From positions 434,001 to 498,000 of the forward strand of contig JAYKYS010000004.1 of assembly GCA_036924285.1 (NCBI GenBank): DNA of 64,000 nucleotides, written 5' to 3'. The translations under genes and the position numbers were made by a program. Positions 22,433-35,297 of this stretch are shown here, piece after piece. This DNA is from Asterella californica (Eukaryota > Streptophyta > Marchantiopsida > Marchantiales > Aytoniaceae). Numbering within the stretch: the first letter of the stretch is position 1; each line of letters starts with the position of its first letter. The notes under the pieces are model-generated. The model did not search any database. It was not told the DNA's origin and saw only the letters and a list, made by a program, of their open reading frames with translations.

Positions 22433-24340
22433 CTATGTCAGCTGAAGAGAACCGCTATCAAATACTTCAGTTATCCGATAAGAACCAATCCATCTTAAAT
22501 AAATTTTACCAAGGAAGCGTTGGTACATGCTGTCATACAGTAGTACCAAGTTCCTTACCAGAATAGGAATACTCTTACAAAGCTTATTGTCATAAGCTTT
22601 CTTGCGTTGAGCCTGCACCTCCCTTGTGCATTCTAGACAACTCTCTCAGCTTTCCTCCAAATTCATCAACTCTTGAAGTCTCTCACATTGGCTTTCTTCC
22701 ACATACAGATGCTCAGCCACAACCAGTCTGTACGTCAGAATGTCAAACTCGACTGGCATGATAGAGGACATGCCATAAGTCAAGAAAAATGGTGTATGTT
22801 GTGTAGTTACCTTATCCGTAGTATCAAAGACCCACAACATAGATGCTAGCTTGGTGTTCCAATCATGAGCATAATTCACAGTTACCTTGCTTAGAATCCA
22901 GCAGAGCAATCCGTTGGATTCCTCCGTCAACCCGTTTGTTTTGGAGTTGCAGGGAGTCGTCTTTCGATACTTAATGAAAAAGTACGAGGTCATAGATTCA
23001 AATGTCTTGTTGAAGAAGTGAGTTTCTCTATTAGAGACAATTTCCAGTGGACACCCGTACCTTGTGATTATCTGATTGAACAGGACCTAAGTCACTGTCT
23101 CGACCTTCTTTGTTGCTTCTACTTCCATCATCTTCGTCGTGTAATCAGTAGCAATCAGAATGTATCTCCTCGTCTTGTGCATGAGCAGCTGGATGGATCC
23201 AACAAAACCGATCTTCCACTTCTCGAATGGAGCCAGCGGTAGAATCGATGTCAAGGACCATCGAGTGGATAGCGTGGGACAACCAACCCTCTGGCAGACG
23301 TCACAACGCGTGACCTCACTCAAGGTGTCCTTAAACATTTACGGCCATCAATAACTAGCAGCCAAATCTTCTTAATTGTGACCTTGAGGCGGAATGTCCT
23401 CTTGCTTCTCCTTTGTGCATAGCATGGATTATCCTCATCACCTCATCTTGGAGTAAGCACCTCCTCAGCTGCTCGTCGTGACTCAACTGAAGTAACACTC
23501 CCTTGATAATAGTGTAAAGGGATGCCTTGTGTTGAAACACTACTCGCTGTTCTGCATCCAAACCTGGAGGATACTGAAGATTCTCAAGATATTTCATACC
23601 TCCGGATAAGGTGAGTAGTCTAGTGCATAAGGAGACGTTGAAGCTTCTCACCTTCCCTCATCCTCTAGATACATCATAGTTACTGCGAATAAGGCTTCAT
23701 CAAGGAAGAGATCTATCACTTCCTCTCCTTGGTCCCTTGTGTTTAATCTCGACAGATAATATGCGTTAACATGTTGATATCTTGGACAATATTCAACAAA
23801 ATAATTAAGCTTCTGTATTAACAATTGCCATCTTGCTATTCTGCCAGACAAGTCTTTCTTCTTAGCAAGGTGCTTAAGCGTGAAATGATCTACGTAGAAC
23901 ACTACCTCATTCGTCAGGAGGTAATGCTTGAACTTACGGCAAGAGCATATCATCCACAGGCACTCCCGTTTTGTAATTGAATACTTCTTCTCTGTCTCTA
24001 TCAACTGTCTACCCGCATAATATATGGGGTAGTCCTTACGCTTCTCATCTCGTTCGGATAAGACAACACCAATTGCATAAGCAGAAACATCTACGTAAAC
24101 CAAAAACTTCTGCTCCCATTCGGATGACTTGAGTACTGGAGTAAGGATCTCCTCATCTATGAACCTCAACACACAAGTTGGACACTCAGACCCATCTTCA
24201 TCATATTCTGGCAGTCTGTGGGAGAGAACTATCTTTTGATCATGTATCTCCCTCTCATGCAGCTGGCTCACCAGCGAGAGGTGAAATCTGCCAATCTGCA
24301 GTTCTTCATCTTCTGTCCAGAATAAACCAGAGAATTGCAC
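22433..24340 (-). pseudogene. Element I RNase H and integrase
   Basis: RNase H: FLVYVDVSAYAIGVVLSE (first Asp), YYAGRQLIETEKKYSITKRE, FYVDHFTLKHL. The segment then passes to the integrase zinc domain (RCDVCQRVG, C-x2-C) and the first DDE region (PFEKWKIGFVGSIQ; the catalytic Asp is replaced by Gly). Downstream are NSKTNGLTEESNGLL, corresponding to the final DDE Glu block, and a C-terminal domain (RNLVLLYDS, GKIYLRWIGSYRITEV). It is split by several frameshifts around 23640, 23350 and 23010. It is related to element D's pol at similar positions. Confidence 0.75.
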
Positions 24341-25284
24341 CTCCTAGTAATTCCTCTACGGAGCTGAGTCGAGATGGCTCTTCGTCCATGGGTGTCTAGT
24401 AGACTTTTTAGTCTCCATCTGCGGGAGTAGAACTTCCACTTCTACGTAAAAAGCATCTTCTTCTTCTTCTAAGCATGTGTTGTGTTCCACTCTAAGTGCA
24501 CTCTCATATGCAAATGTACTTAATATGCAAAAGTCAAGTAAAGTCCTAAAGGAGACAATGAAAGTTTTTAAAAGAAGACAAAAGAGATCAATCTCGCTCG
24601 AACACGCTACCTGCACATGGATATAGAGAAAGTAATACTTGACAGCACAGTGCGAAGTTAAGATCACGCACCCTAGAGATAGTATGTATCTTTGCACATT
24701 GGAAGATGAAGAAGATTAAATGGACACTAAGGTACACGAGAAATGATATATTTTTCCGAGAGGTCGTTGACTTGTCCCTTTCCTCTTTATTAATGCAAAA
24801 ATGTATCATTTGATCGTCAAAATGTACAATTGATCCAAAAGTGACCGTTTTCATTTGGCACTTTTCCAAAAAGCAAACATCACAAAAAAGTGCCACAATG
24901 GTATATACATGATTATGGACTCTTTTCTTGACTGAATTGATAGAAAAAGCGAGCGCGTCTCGGAATTGTCACTTTAACCGAGTTGGCTTTCAAAACAAAG
25001 AAATTCAAGTCAAACTTATTTATCATTTCTACACTCACTGAAGACTCTCATAATCTCCTCGAACTTCATAAAGCTGAGAGAATTTGCTGTCTCCTCTGTC
25101 ATTATATTAACTCATGATATAGAGTCAATAGGCACCTTCTTCAACACACACCCTCAATCTCCACATCTACCTCTGGTGCACCCGAGTCCTCTGTCTCGAT
25201 CTTCAAGACATAGATAGACGGTGATAGCTTGGCCTTTCTTCTCCTCTTGAAATTCCTCAGAGCAGATCCTAACAATTTCATGTT

Positions 25285-25329
25285 GGTCGTATTATCATCT
25301 ATCAACTGTTGAAAGATGATAATACGACC
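25285..25329. repeat. Perfect 15-bp inverted repeat
   Basis: GGTCGTATTATCATC at 25285-25299 is exactly complementary to GATGATAATACGACC at 25315-25329 with a 15-nt loop. It lies in the degraded middle of element I. It could be a transcription-level hairpin or the trace of a local rearrangement. Confidence 0.7.
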
Positions 25330-26017
25330 TTACAGTTCCCCAGGTCCTGCAAGAAGTGACATTTTCCCTGTTTCTTCAAAAGGGATCTTGATATAAGAAC
25401 TGTATTAGTATGTGATGTAGGTTGGGTAACTGTCGCCTGGTCCTTCCCAATCACATTGATCAAAGGTACAATCACGGGGTTCTCTTCTCCTTAGCAAACA
25501 TCGTGACGTCTGATCTCTTCTTAGTAGCAGCTTCTATCGATGCTCTCTCTTGTGCCAGAAACTTCTCAACTTCGGCTCGTATGTTGAGAACGAAGAGCTT
25601 GGGGTTTCTCTTGTCATAGTCAAGATCTACCTCTTGTTCAGAATCTAAGGAAGTTTTAGGCTTCTCCTTCTTTTGCTTCTTCTCCTTTTTTTGCGAATCG
25701 CTTCTATACTTCTTACCACTCTTGGTGGAGATGTTATGAACATCTCACCACTTCTCATCCGACCAACCTTCCTCATCAGGTTCCGGCATGATCCACTCTT
25801 CTTCTTCTACAATCTGTAGCTCGGATGTAACAACGTCTTCTCCTCCCACAACAACTATTGAGATCTCTGACAATAGTTCAGTCCCCCGAGACTCTTTATG
25901 CATTATCTCAAGTTTAGAATTAGTTACAGAAGTATCTCCACTCAGAACTTGCGTAGCTTTAGAAACATAAGGTGTACTTAATTCGCAAGCACTTGACTCC
26001 TCAGCACAACCAACTTT

Positions 26018-27944
26018 CTAACCGTTGGGAGATCTAACCTTCCTTTGAGTGGGAACAATTGAGTCTTCTTTCACGTGGAAACATCCAGCATCATCATGAC
26101 ATCCTTCTTCTACTACATGAACATACTGCACAACATCGTCATGTTTTTGATGTCCTCCCTCAGAAGTAGATGGAGTCTCCACGTACTTGAACTTGATAGG
26201 GGGTTGAACTATAGGAGAATGAGGGTATGCATCCCTAGTGTGTTCTAGCTGCTTGCAGTTAGGACATAATGGAATGTACTCGTGCTGACGGGAGGCTCTG
26301 GGTAGTTGCGGGTCCAATGTCTCTTCTCTCCACAGTTGAAGCAACACCCCAAAGGACTTGCTAACGGTCTTTGCTAATCTTCTGCTGCCAAGGTCTCCGA
26401 GATGACGTAGAAGTGGCAACGTCCCTCAATGTGTATCTCTGAATATGGGCTGGCAAAATGAGGGTAGGAGTTGCATCCTGGATCTGGTAACACACCTCAC
26501 CCTGGGATTCACAGTAATATCCATCAGAGGTACCCTCTACCCACTCTACTTGCTGTACTGCAATGACTTGAGGACAGGGAGACTTTGTATGTCTAGCTTC
26601 TTTGCATACCACACACAAGAGGTTAGGGAGTCACATATGGTCTCTTCCTCTTCTCTGTTGGTCCCATCAAGTTCACAGACAAGTTACGCATCTCCTTCAG
26701 AAGCCCCTCCATAATGGTGTCTCGGGGCTTGTCCTTAGGAGATATTGAAGGACGGGATGTCTCCTCTTCTTCTCCTAGCAGACTCCTTCCGCTTCTGCTT
26801 CTTGCGCTCCTTACGTCTTTTTCTCACTTAGACTCAGAAGGGGATTCTCAGCTAGAATCTACTTCTACTTCTCCACTGCCACTGCTGCTAGTAAAAGATT
26901 CTACATGAGACTCAGAAGAGTCCTTGTGCTTAGACTTCTTCTTGTTCTTAGATGACTTATCCTTGGACTTGCCTTAAGACTTGCCCTTGGTCTCCTTCCT
27001 GTTCAACATTGATGCCTCATAGGTTTCTGTTGCCATCAGGACTTCATCTAAGTCGTTAGGTGCCATCCGTCTGCAGAACATCTCCATCTCTTCGAGCAGA
27101 CCCATCAAAAATCAGTCGATGGCTTGCTCTGTACAATAGGCTGCTTGTTCTCCTTGCTTTGGGACTCTATCGAGTAGTCCATGAAACCTCTTTCTTTCTC
27201 TTTAGTGTCTTAAGCTTCATTAACACCTTGTGACTATATCTATTGCCTCTGAAGCATTGTAGGAATGCTGCCTTCAGAGAATACTAGTAAGCCATGACCG
27301 CATGCTGATTGCTCACCAAGTTCATCCATTGTCTCGTGCTTCCTTTCATCAAACTAGGAAATACCCTTATGCAATCTACTGGCGTGTCCTCTCTGTTGAC
27401 GACGAACGGCTGCTTGAAAGTGATCACATAAGAGTCAGCATCCTCCTCTTAAGAGGCTCTCTTAAACTTGGAGTACCTCGAGTGGATGATGGCATGATCC
27501 ATCGTAGCAGAAGTCATAAGGAAAAAAAGTGGTCTGAGCTGATACGACGTTAAAGGGACTGCACACTACGTCACTCCAATGCCTACCTGAGACATTGGTC
27601 TTTCAGACTGCAACCCAGCTGACCACCCATCTCCAACTGCTTATGTTGTAGTCACTGGCCCGTGTTATACTAACATCAACCAACTCAAACTCCAAAACCT
27701 CTACCTCAACAACTCCAAAGCCGTCACTCTCTCTTTCTAGAGAAGAGTCTCTCTCCAATCCGTCTACAAAATAGACACGAGAGGTAGAAGGTCCCTTCAG
27801 AGGTTGGATTGTAGTAACTGCTCCTTGTGCTCCTCTTCTTCTAGTAGCTCTCTTTGCTCTCTCATTCTGAACTCGTGAGGTAGTAGCGACTGTCTTCTTC
27901 TCAACCCTTTGATGTTTCAGAGCTCCACCCCTCTGAGATGGCAT
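26018..27944 (-). pseudogene. Element I gag
   Basis: The N-terminal region begins MPSQRGGALKHQRVEK and is basic. A capsid-like stretch with GSTRQWMNLVSNQ follows in other frames near 27340. A Lys/Ser-rich linker lies near 26950. Nucleocapsid knuckles follow: CFNCGEKRHWTRNYP near 26340 (last Cys lost) and CPNCKQLEHTRDAYP near 26260 (C-x2-C-x4-H with the last Cys replaced). At least five stops or shifts. Confidence 0.6.
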
Positions 27945-28004
27945 TCACGTCATTTGCATCATAATCTTCATCTAAACAAGTGAAGCTCAATGAAATTCAC
28001 CTTT

Positions 28005-28015
28005 CCATGATACCT
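28005..28015 (-). promoter_or_regulatory. Possible primer-binding site of element I
   Basis: The minus strand reads AGGTATCATGG, sharing GGTATCA with the initiator-tRNA-Met type site TGGTATCAGAGC. It lies about 60 bases before the gag start at 27944. Weak match. Confidence 0.3.
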
Positions 28016-28029
28016 TATTGACCTCAAGA

Positions 28030-30300
28030 TCTTACGTGGAGCTCCGTCCATGATCCGAAACGTCGATGGAGCTCCAACACTTAACGTTTTTCCAAGCAAC
28101 TTGGTCCAATTGAGACGTTGTGGTTCAGACCCGCATCCAACCAGCGTTCATCTGCATCACACCCATGTTTCGATCCGCTCGGTACCACGTCTCCAACCCA
28201 CGTCTCGGACTTACGTCTCAAACATGCATTTCGATCCGTTTCTAGACTTGTCTCCTTAGGCTAGCATCCGTCTTGGGTCCCTTTGGGATAGACCCCTACG
28301 TCTTAATCCCATGTTTCAACATTGGTTAAGAGAACCACTTAAGGTTCATCTGTTCTCAACTCTTTGGTCAAAGCGTTAAGTCCTACTCGTAGCGTTCACA
28401 ATCTAACGCAAGTCCACTAGGGTTCTGTTGTTCGCATTTGCGTCCGATCTTGAGACTAAAGGTCGCAATACTAAACTTATTGTCTTAGGATCCATCAGGA
28501 TCAGAACACATAGTTCTGCCAGAAACTGAAGACAACTTGAAGTTGCATTGGCTAACAAGGAGAAGGTTTCCATCATTTTTGTTCATCTATGACATGAGGT
28601 TGCTTTGTTCTTCGCGATTAATAGGTCAAGCTCTTGTTCTTGGTGCCCAATGTGATCTGGGAGTCTTCATCTTCACATGAGAAGATGTGCGCAGATTCGA
28701 TTGTTGTGTTAGATGTGATGGGGGATGTTGAGCCACATGGGATCGATTTGTCATATGTTAGTTCACTTCTTGAACATGATAGCTACCTTGAGGTTTTCTT
28801 TCCCTGTTCTAGGAATAGTGTTCTGACTAACTGCGACACGGTTCTCTGAAATCTTAGAATATCTTGAATGAGTCAGGAATATCCTGACCGAGCTATACTA
28901 GTTGATCTTTGGAATTTCCTTGAAGGTCCAAGTTTTATCTTATCTTTCGTGTAACTTCCCCTTCTCGCAGTACAACCTTTATTCTAACACAACTAGGGTA
29001 AAGGAGTTATATTGTCACGGAACACCGACTTCCATGAGTCCTCTTGTAGAGCTTTTCTCTATGTCACTTCTTCTTGACTTCTCTCGTTCTCTCTATCTGA
29101 TATCCTTAAAGATCTCTCCCCTGAATTGAACTTCCGGAGTGATTAGTTTCATGATTGACTTCTTTAGATGATCCCTGAATCTTCTAAGGATAATTCTTGA
29201 ACCCTCCTCTCTGATCCCTCTCAAAGCTCTTCCTTGTACTATAGAGTCTACGAGGTAGCAGACTTTTATCCGTTGGCTCCTCATAGTTCTGGACTCACTA
29301 TTCACTTCTCAAGGAAGATTCCTTTTGGAGATGAATAGTAGCACTTGCACTACAAACAAACACTAAGGTCATACACACAATTGCATGTGTAGATAAATTG
29401 ATTTGCCGACTCTTGATCCTCATGAGGATTTTCTACTACTGATTGAAAATATACAAAATTTGAAGAGTGTCTTCTCGTACTCCCTAAGGGACTACTCCTA
29501 ACACTAGTCCCTGGAATGGTCGATGATCCCAGTCTAAATAGTAACTGAGAATCTTAAATTTCTAACTAAATCTCCACAACAGCAGCCATGGGCTGACCTT
29601 CCTTGGTGCTAGTTGTTTCTATTCTAATTATAATACATTTAATATTGTGTACATGAGAGTGTCAATGTCTCCTTCTTTGAGGTAAGTGGGATCATTCTTG
29701 CTACCATCGTCATAAGCCTTTATGTGAAGGGATCCACCTTGGTCCTGACCCTTATAAGGATCCTAGGCCTGAGATCGTTTAAAATGCTTATGCCACACTA
29801 TAATATGTTGGTCTGTCCCGGACAAAATGTCACCTCTCCTTGTACAAATATGCCTTCCTGGTATTCTAGAAGTCCGCTTCTTGGCTCCTGATGTTGTCCT
29901 CCAAGAAATCGTCCATCATTGCTAACTCCAGAGCTCGGCCAATTTGATGTTCATAGTACGTTCCATGAGAAAGAAGCAAGACTATGAGCGTGGATGGTTG
30001 ATTGTAGTTAGGGTCGAATCAAGCCCTAGGAGGGTATTTCTTCAGAGTGTGATAGAAGAGACGACAATAGATAGCAGACTTGAACACCATGACATCATGT
30101 GCATCTTTGTGCCTATCCCAGAACCTAATTCTACTTTCCTGAACGCCTCCTAGATCATTAAATATCCTTGGGATTTTAGATCATGAAAAGAGATACAACC
30201 CATAATGATCGTGACTTAATCGACACCTCCGTGGTATCTTGGGATCGAAAGTTGGATGGTTCAGCAAGGTGGTGGAGATGACGTCGAGCGGTGGAGAAAA
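28030..30300. other. No gene seen; probable old LTR/leader DNA
   Basis: 28030-28330 is unusually rich in ACGTCTC and GTTTCGATCC words on the plus strand. The remainder shows only short frames without recognisable features. It may contain the 5' LTR of element I and the end of element J's LTR, both oriented minus, but I cannot draw borders. Confidence 0.35.
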
Positions 30301-30611
30301 CTTGATATCTGTATAAGCGTCCAAACTCAAAGTAGGTGCCCTCAGACGCTGATGAGACAGAGAAAGCTAGAAGTTGAGAAGAGCTGACGGATAGAAGATG
30401 TTGTCAATGACTTTCCCTTGAAGATGTGCTTGAAGCACCATCTGATACTATATGACACACTTATCTTGGAATGAGGAGCTCGACAGGGAAGAATCTGAAT
30501 GTCTTGTACTAAAATCTTCAAGGGGGTGGCATGCTCCACGTTGCTCCTATCACGCTCTTATGTCGTGTACCCTCTTTTGGACATCCTTCTTTGTTAGATT
30601 TTTTGTCGGTT

Positions 30612-31263
30612 TCATCCCTGGGTTTGACATGGAGGGCGCATGCTGCAAGCATCATAGGACAGCGAGTACTCCAAGTGTTGTATCTTCCCTGGATTCACTT
30701 TTTTCTTCAAGGTTGTGATGTGTTCGTCTAGCTCCGGCCAAGCTACCTTAGTGTTGGTGCTGAGCAAGTTGATCTCCTTCTTGATATCTGCTACCAAGTT
30801 CTCCATTTGGATTCTAGCCACATCCTCCATCCTTTCTATGGTGAAGTTTCATGTTTGCCTGAGTGTGATATCTCCTCTGATTTGAATATTTTCTTCAGCT
30901 GATATAAAGAGGTGCTCTGGATAGGTTTTAGGCGCGATAAGGGGCATCCTCTTGGAGTAAGTGATCTTGATTTTCTTCATGTAGTGCAGAAAATACTTCA
31001 GGATCAGTGCTTGGAGATTAACTGCCACATAGGTTAATTCGTGCATATTAACCAAGGTAACGTCCTTACACATGATAGCCTCGCATAAAAATTCCTTGAA
31101 GTAAGTAACATCCCAATCTTGCAAACCTCTGCTCCAGATCTATGTGATTACCTCCATAGTGAGAGATTCCCTCAACACACTGAAGGTGATAAACATGGTC
31201 TTGTTCGTGAGGTACACATGCTCCACCATGCATGATTACCTCCACATCCTCATTGGTCAGCAT
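30612..31263 (-). pseudogene. ORF downstream of integrase in element J, possibly a distant U3-gene copy
   Basis: Three frame segments (31263-31066, 31124-30849, 30830-30612) read as one decayed protein. QDWDVTYFKEFL and VNLQALILKYFLHYMKKIK resemble, in order and spacing, the NWQINFIEQLF and GAFISVFYIGMRLL blocks of the U3 protein of LTR G. The segment after them (NLVADIKKEINLL, ELDEHITTLKKKV) is coiled-coil-like. The position after integrase is where a 3' LTR would lie. The resemblance is weak. Confidence 0.35.
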
Positions 31264-31984
31264 GCGTTCACCGCGATGATAATCAATGTACTGTTAAGGG
31301 TAGGCCGAGGTAGAAAAGGATAGTTCGCTAATTCAGGATTTTTTAGTACAAACTCCTTTGCCTTCTCCTCCGTGGTACAAAGATCCTTGTACCTTCCCTT
31401 CCAAATCGTCACAAATAGTCACATATGCAAGGAGAGTATTAGTCTCACGGTGCTCTCTCCTTCGAGTATGGGATGGTTGCGTATTTGAGGGATGACATCC
31501 CCGGTACTTGCTCCATGAATGGTTTGGATAAGGGCCTGATCCTCTTCTTTGAACTCCTCTTCTTCTGCGACTTTCTCCTTGATGAACCTCGGATGCCTCT
31601 TCTCTGTAGCTCTTTTTTCTGCTTGTTTGAAAAAGCACTTTCTCTACGTCATGACAGACAACGGTCCTTCACTAACAAGGATTTTCTCCTCTGATTTTAT
31701 TTCGCTGAAGAAGAATGGGGTGTTGGTCCTTTTCATGTGGTCCTCTTACTGTTGGGATGTGGTCCTTGAAATTGCTCTCCCTGTTTCTTCCATTTCCTGC
31801 GTACTTTCTCCTTGAATGAAGAAAATACTCTTGGTGTTTGTTAGTATCATGGTGTCAGTTTTTCTGAAGATACATATTGCGGATTGTACAGACAACATTT
31901 GCATATGTTAGTTTACCCAAGGAGGATTTCTTCCTAGACAGTTTCTAACTGTAATGTCTCATTGTCGAAAACCTCGTTCACTAT

Positions 31985-32971
31985 GTATGGTCCCAGCCAC
32001 TGGTAGGAAAGCTTAGAAAGAAACCTTGAGTTCCTGTCGTTCCACTTTAGGACAAAGTCTCTTTCTTGAAACGTTGGTGTTGATGACTTGTTGTAAAAAA
32101 ATTGCTTCTTCCTTGCTTGTATTGTGTACTACATGTACATTGCTTCTATTCTTTTCTCTGTCAGAGCATGTAGAGTATGAACTTGCTCTTGAACTGCTTC
32201 CCTCTCTCCAAGACAAGACTCTTCTAGAGGCACGTATCTTGTCAATACATGTAGTGTTGGGACCAAGGATAATTGCTTCTTTTGTGTAAACTAGTTGGAA
32301 CGGTGTGTGACCTATGTGATTTTGAATGTGGTGCGACATCCAGAGCATCCTTACTAGCTTCTTATCCTAGTTGGTAGGGTTCAAAGAAATTGTCTTCTTG
32401 ATTATAGAGAGCAGAATTCCATTGGTTCATTCTATCTGATCATTAGCCTAGGGATGGTAAGGAGTGATACGTTCGTGTTTGATGCCGTAAGCAGCTGTTA
32501 GTTCAGCTATTACGGCATTGACAAAATGAGATCCATTATCAGAGACAATGGTAACTGGTACTCCGAACCTGAAAAGTATGTTTCTCAGAAGAAACTTAAT
32601 TGTAGTTTGGACAGTCGCTCTTGAGAAAGATTATGTCTCTGCCCACTTGGTTACATAGTCTACTACTACTGTGATATACCTATGGAGCTATCTTTGATGG
32701 AGGGTTGATTGGTCTGATGAAGTTGATGCTCCATTTCTAGAATGGACATGCCGTTAGTATCATTGTCAACATCGCTATGTATCTTATCGTAGGTTTGTCA
32801 TGTCATTGACAAACAACATCTCCTGACATAATCGTGCAAATCTCTGGTGACTATGGGCCACCAGTATCCAATAAGATGAATCTTCATGGCCGTCAAATCT
32901 CATGCAAAGTGTCCTCCAATCTCCTCTTCATGACATGCCTTAAGTACCACAGGGATTTCTGTATGGTCAAT
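31985..32971 (-). pseudogene. Element J integrase
   Basis: Zinc-binding start VLKACHEEEIGGHF (near 32935) with the following RRCC. The core shows WKWSINFIRP (first Asp replaced by Asn), VTIVSDNGSHFVN at about 32515-32553 (second Asp intact) and HERITPYHP...NDQIE near 32440-32480 (final Glu region). The C-terminal part continues LWMSHHIQNHIGHTPFQLVY to about 32013. Frameshifts and stops are numerous. Confidence 0.65.
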
Positions 32972-33207
32972 TGTGAAGCCTTGGATTTCCAATTTGTTAT
33001 AAAATTTTTGTTTTTGTTAGATAAAACAGTAGATTAATTAGTATAGATGATAGATAGGATAAGTTTAGTGTAGTATAGAGTTTCTTAGCCGAAGGATGAT
33101 GCTGAAAAAAAATACGGAATCTATGGAGTGTATCTCTTTGGAATAATAACCTAGCTGCATTTTTCAAACGAAGAGCTTTCCATGGATACCTCATTTGCTG
33201 AGAACGG

Positions 33208-35229
33208 TGTCCTGTTGTAGGACCAACTAGTATGTAAATTACGCATATAAGTGCGTTTTGCACACAGTTGTAGAAGTTGTGGTGTAATGGGATCTAAAAC
33301 TTTGATCTTATGAGCTTAGAATGCTCTATTATCTGCTGGGGGTCTCCATGGGGCAGAAAAGGACAAGGTTGAGTCCTTTAACTTCCCATTGGTCCACCAA
33401 AAAGTGAAGATAACTTGTCATCTACCTAAGTGTGCGCTCTGGGAGGATCAGGGCACTTTGACGAGGAGATCAGAGGGCATGGGTGGAGAGCTCTCGACGG
33501 GAGGAGCAATCTGAGCCCAGATTTCACTCGATTTAGAGGTCCAGGGCATACGTTATGGCATTTTGAAGTTCATAGAGTGATGAGAGTACATAGCTTTCTC
33601 TTCCGATTGTAATATTAAGGGGTTTGAGTGATTGAGCCGTCAGATTGAGACCAGATTGCATGAGCTTGTAGTCTGTCAGTTGCTGAAGCTCTGATCCCAA
33701 ATTTCACCACCGGATGTTATGCGGATTGAGCGCAATGGCGATTTGAAGGCGACGGGGTGCAGAAAGCTTTCAATCTGGAGCAGCAAGTTTGCAGATTTAT
33801 GGAGGATGATCCGAACGGTCAAATCGGCTCAAATTTCCTGAGTAGTGAGCTTACCTTCTGAATTGATAGCACAGGAAGTTTGAGTGGAAGTGGACAGTTC
33901 ATTTAGGCGAAGAAGCTTCTGTCCTGAATCTGAGATTGGAAGTGCGTGTTGGTTTCTAAGAATTTGTGTTAATTGTGGGAGAAGATCTAACCGTCAGATC
34001 TTCCTCAAATTTGACTTGTAAGTAGAGATTCTAGTATCCTACCTACGTGGCAAGTTTGAGAGGAGACTGAGCTGTAGATCTGTACCTATCATGTGTGAAA
34101 GTCCACTATTTTTCTGTCTAGTTGTATCGGCAACGGTATCTAGTCCAGGTCCCGAGTCTTGTTAGCGGCAGCTGGCAGAAAAGTATCCAGTGTGACGTTT
34201 GTATTGCTTTGGGGAGTATTCTAGGCGTAGATAAGACTTGAGCGACCTACGTTGTAACCACGTCATGTGGTTGTCAGGTTTGCACTCAACGTGACAAAGT
34301 GCGATCCTTGACATGTAAAGTCGACTACTTGTCTAGCCTAGTCTCTTGTATTGGGACACGTTACGGTGCATGCATTTGAACCTTTCACTCGGACGACCTA
34401 CACGTGGATGAGTATGACGGCACCAAACATGCGATGTGCATGTGTGCCACCTCATCGGTCCGTGTGGCTTGGGTTGCTCGGTTAGGGAGCTTGCACCTAT
34501 CCTTGTTTTGTGTTCGAAACCTTTAAGCAAAGGAGAGTGACATGTGTGGGGGGCATTCGACCTTGAGAAATTCAAGAGATTGTTCGTGGAGAGATCGTGG
34601 TGATCATATGAGATTGTATCGGAGTTTTATGGATCGAGATACCTTTGTAGTTGGAGTGTACATGTTGTGAGATGGACGAAGGACTCTACTTACCGCCCAG
34701 ATTTCCTTTTCGAAACCCTTTCCAGATTAAACTGATGTACATGAAACGACTTCATTTTCAACAGTTCTGATAGGATCCTTCGGACATAACTTTACCGCGC
34801 AAGTCATGCTCTCGCCTGTCCTTGTGATCTTACCTGTTGTCACTTACGGCCAAGAATGGGATCTCACCGTCATTATCCTCATCTAACGAAGGATGGATCT
34901 AAACCAGCTCCCTCTTGTAAACTTTAACACCGAGTGCGAGATAAGATACATCTGTCGACCCAAAGCTATGTACGAAGCCCTAGTAGTGAGAAACTTCGGA
35001 GAGGAATACTACAAAGAGATCATGTTATCGCATATCCCGTTTGTCGTGTCCATGATCATCCAACGTTTTCGTGTAGTTATCTTGACCCTTTACTGAAAGA
35101 AAGAAAGTGCTTAGTTATCGAGGAAGTCGGAAAGAAATCTACGGGATACTAGTCGCTCTGTTGTGCATCGATCGCTAACCACAGCCAGAAGGTACGTCCT
35201 TGCTCAAAGGAAAGGCTCTCGCTACGACA
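33208..35229 (+). repeat. Element C 5' LTR
   Basis: Begins TGTCCTGTTGTAGGACC and ends GCTACGACA. It carries the reading frame discussed for the 3' LTR (34893-35096 is the second half), here damaged by a one-base deletion near 34770 (GTTCTG for GTTTCTG). Confidence 0.93.
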
Positions 35230-35233
35230 TATT

Positions 35234-35251
35234 TGGTGCTTCCACTGAGAG
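35234..35251 (+). promoter_or_regulatory. Element C primer-binding site
   Basis: TGGTGCTTCCACTGAGAG starts 4 bases after the LTR end, the normal place for a tRNA primer site, and begins with TGG, complementary to a CCA terminus. I could not assign the tRNA from memory. Confidence 0.6.
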
Positions 35252-35297
35252 TACGCTTTGAGGTGGTTGAGTGAGTTGTTGCCGAGGAGCGTCAAGT

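Larger units (their letters stand above)
22433..28015 (-). mobile_element. Element I: heavily decayed Ty3/gypsy element
   Basis: On the minus strand the order is a possible primer site (28015-28005), gag (27944-26018), a degraded protease/RT zone (26000-24400), RNase H (24340-23650) and integrase (23650-22433). The central RT region is not recognisable and may be deleted. Many stops and shifts show this is much older than elements A and C. Confidence 0.75.
30342..32971 (-). mobile_element. Element J: integrase end plus downstream region of a decayed Ty3 element
   Basis: The integrase zinc domain lies at the right end and the frame decays leftwards. Beyond integrase is a region with a further ORF (30612-31263). 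Its RT and gag are missing: the plus-strand LTR of element D begins where they should be, so D probably landed in J. No LTR border of J is defined. Confidence 0.6.

Noticed and set aside
33430..33612. 60-codon frame MCALGGSGHFDEE, repeated at 41343-41525
   Set aside because: Conserved only because both copies lie in the LTR pair of element C; no independent evidence of coding.
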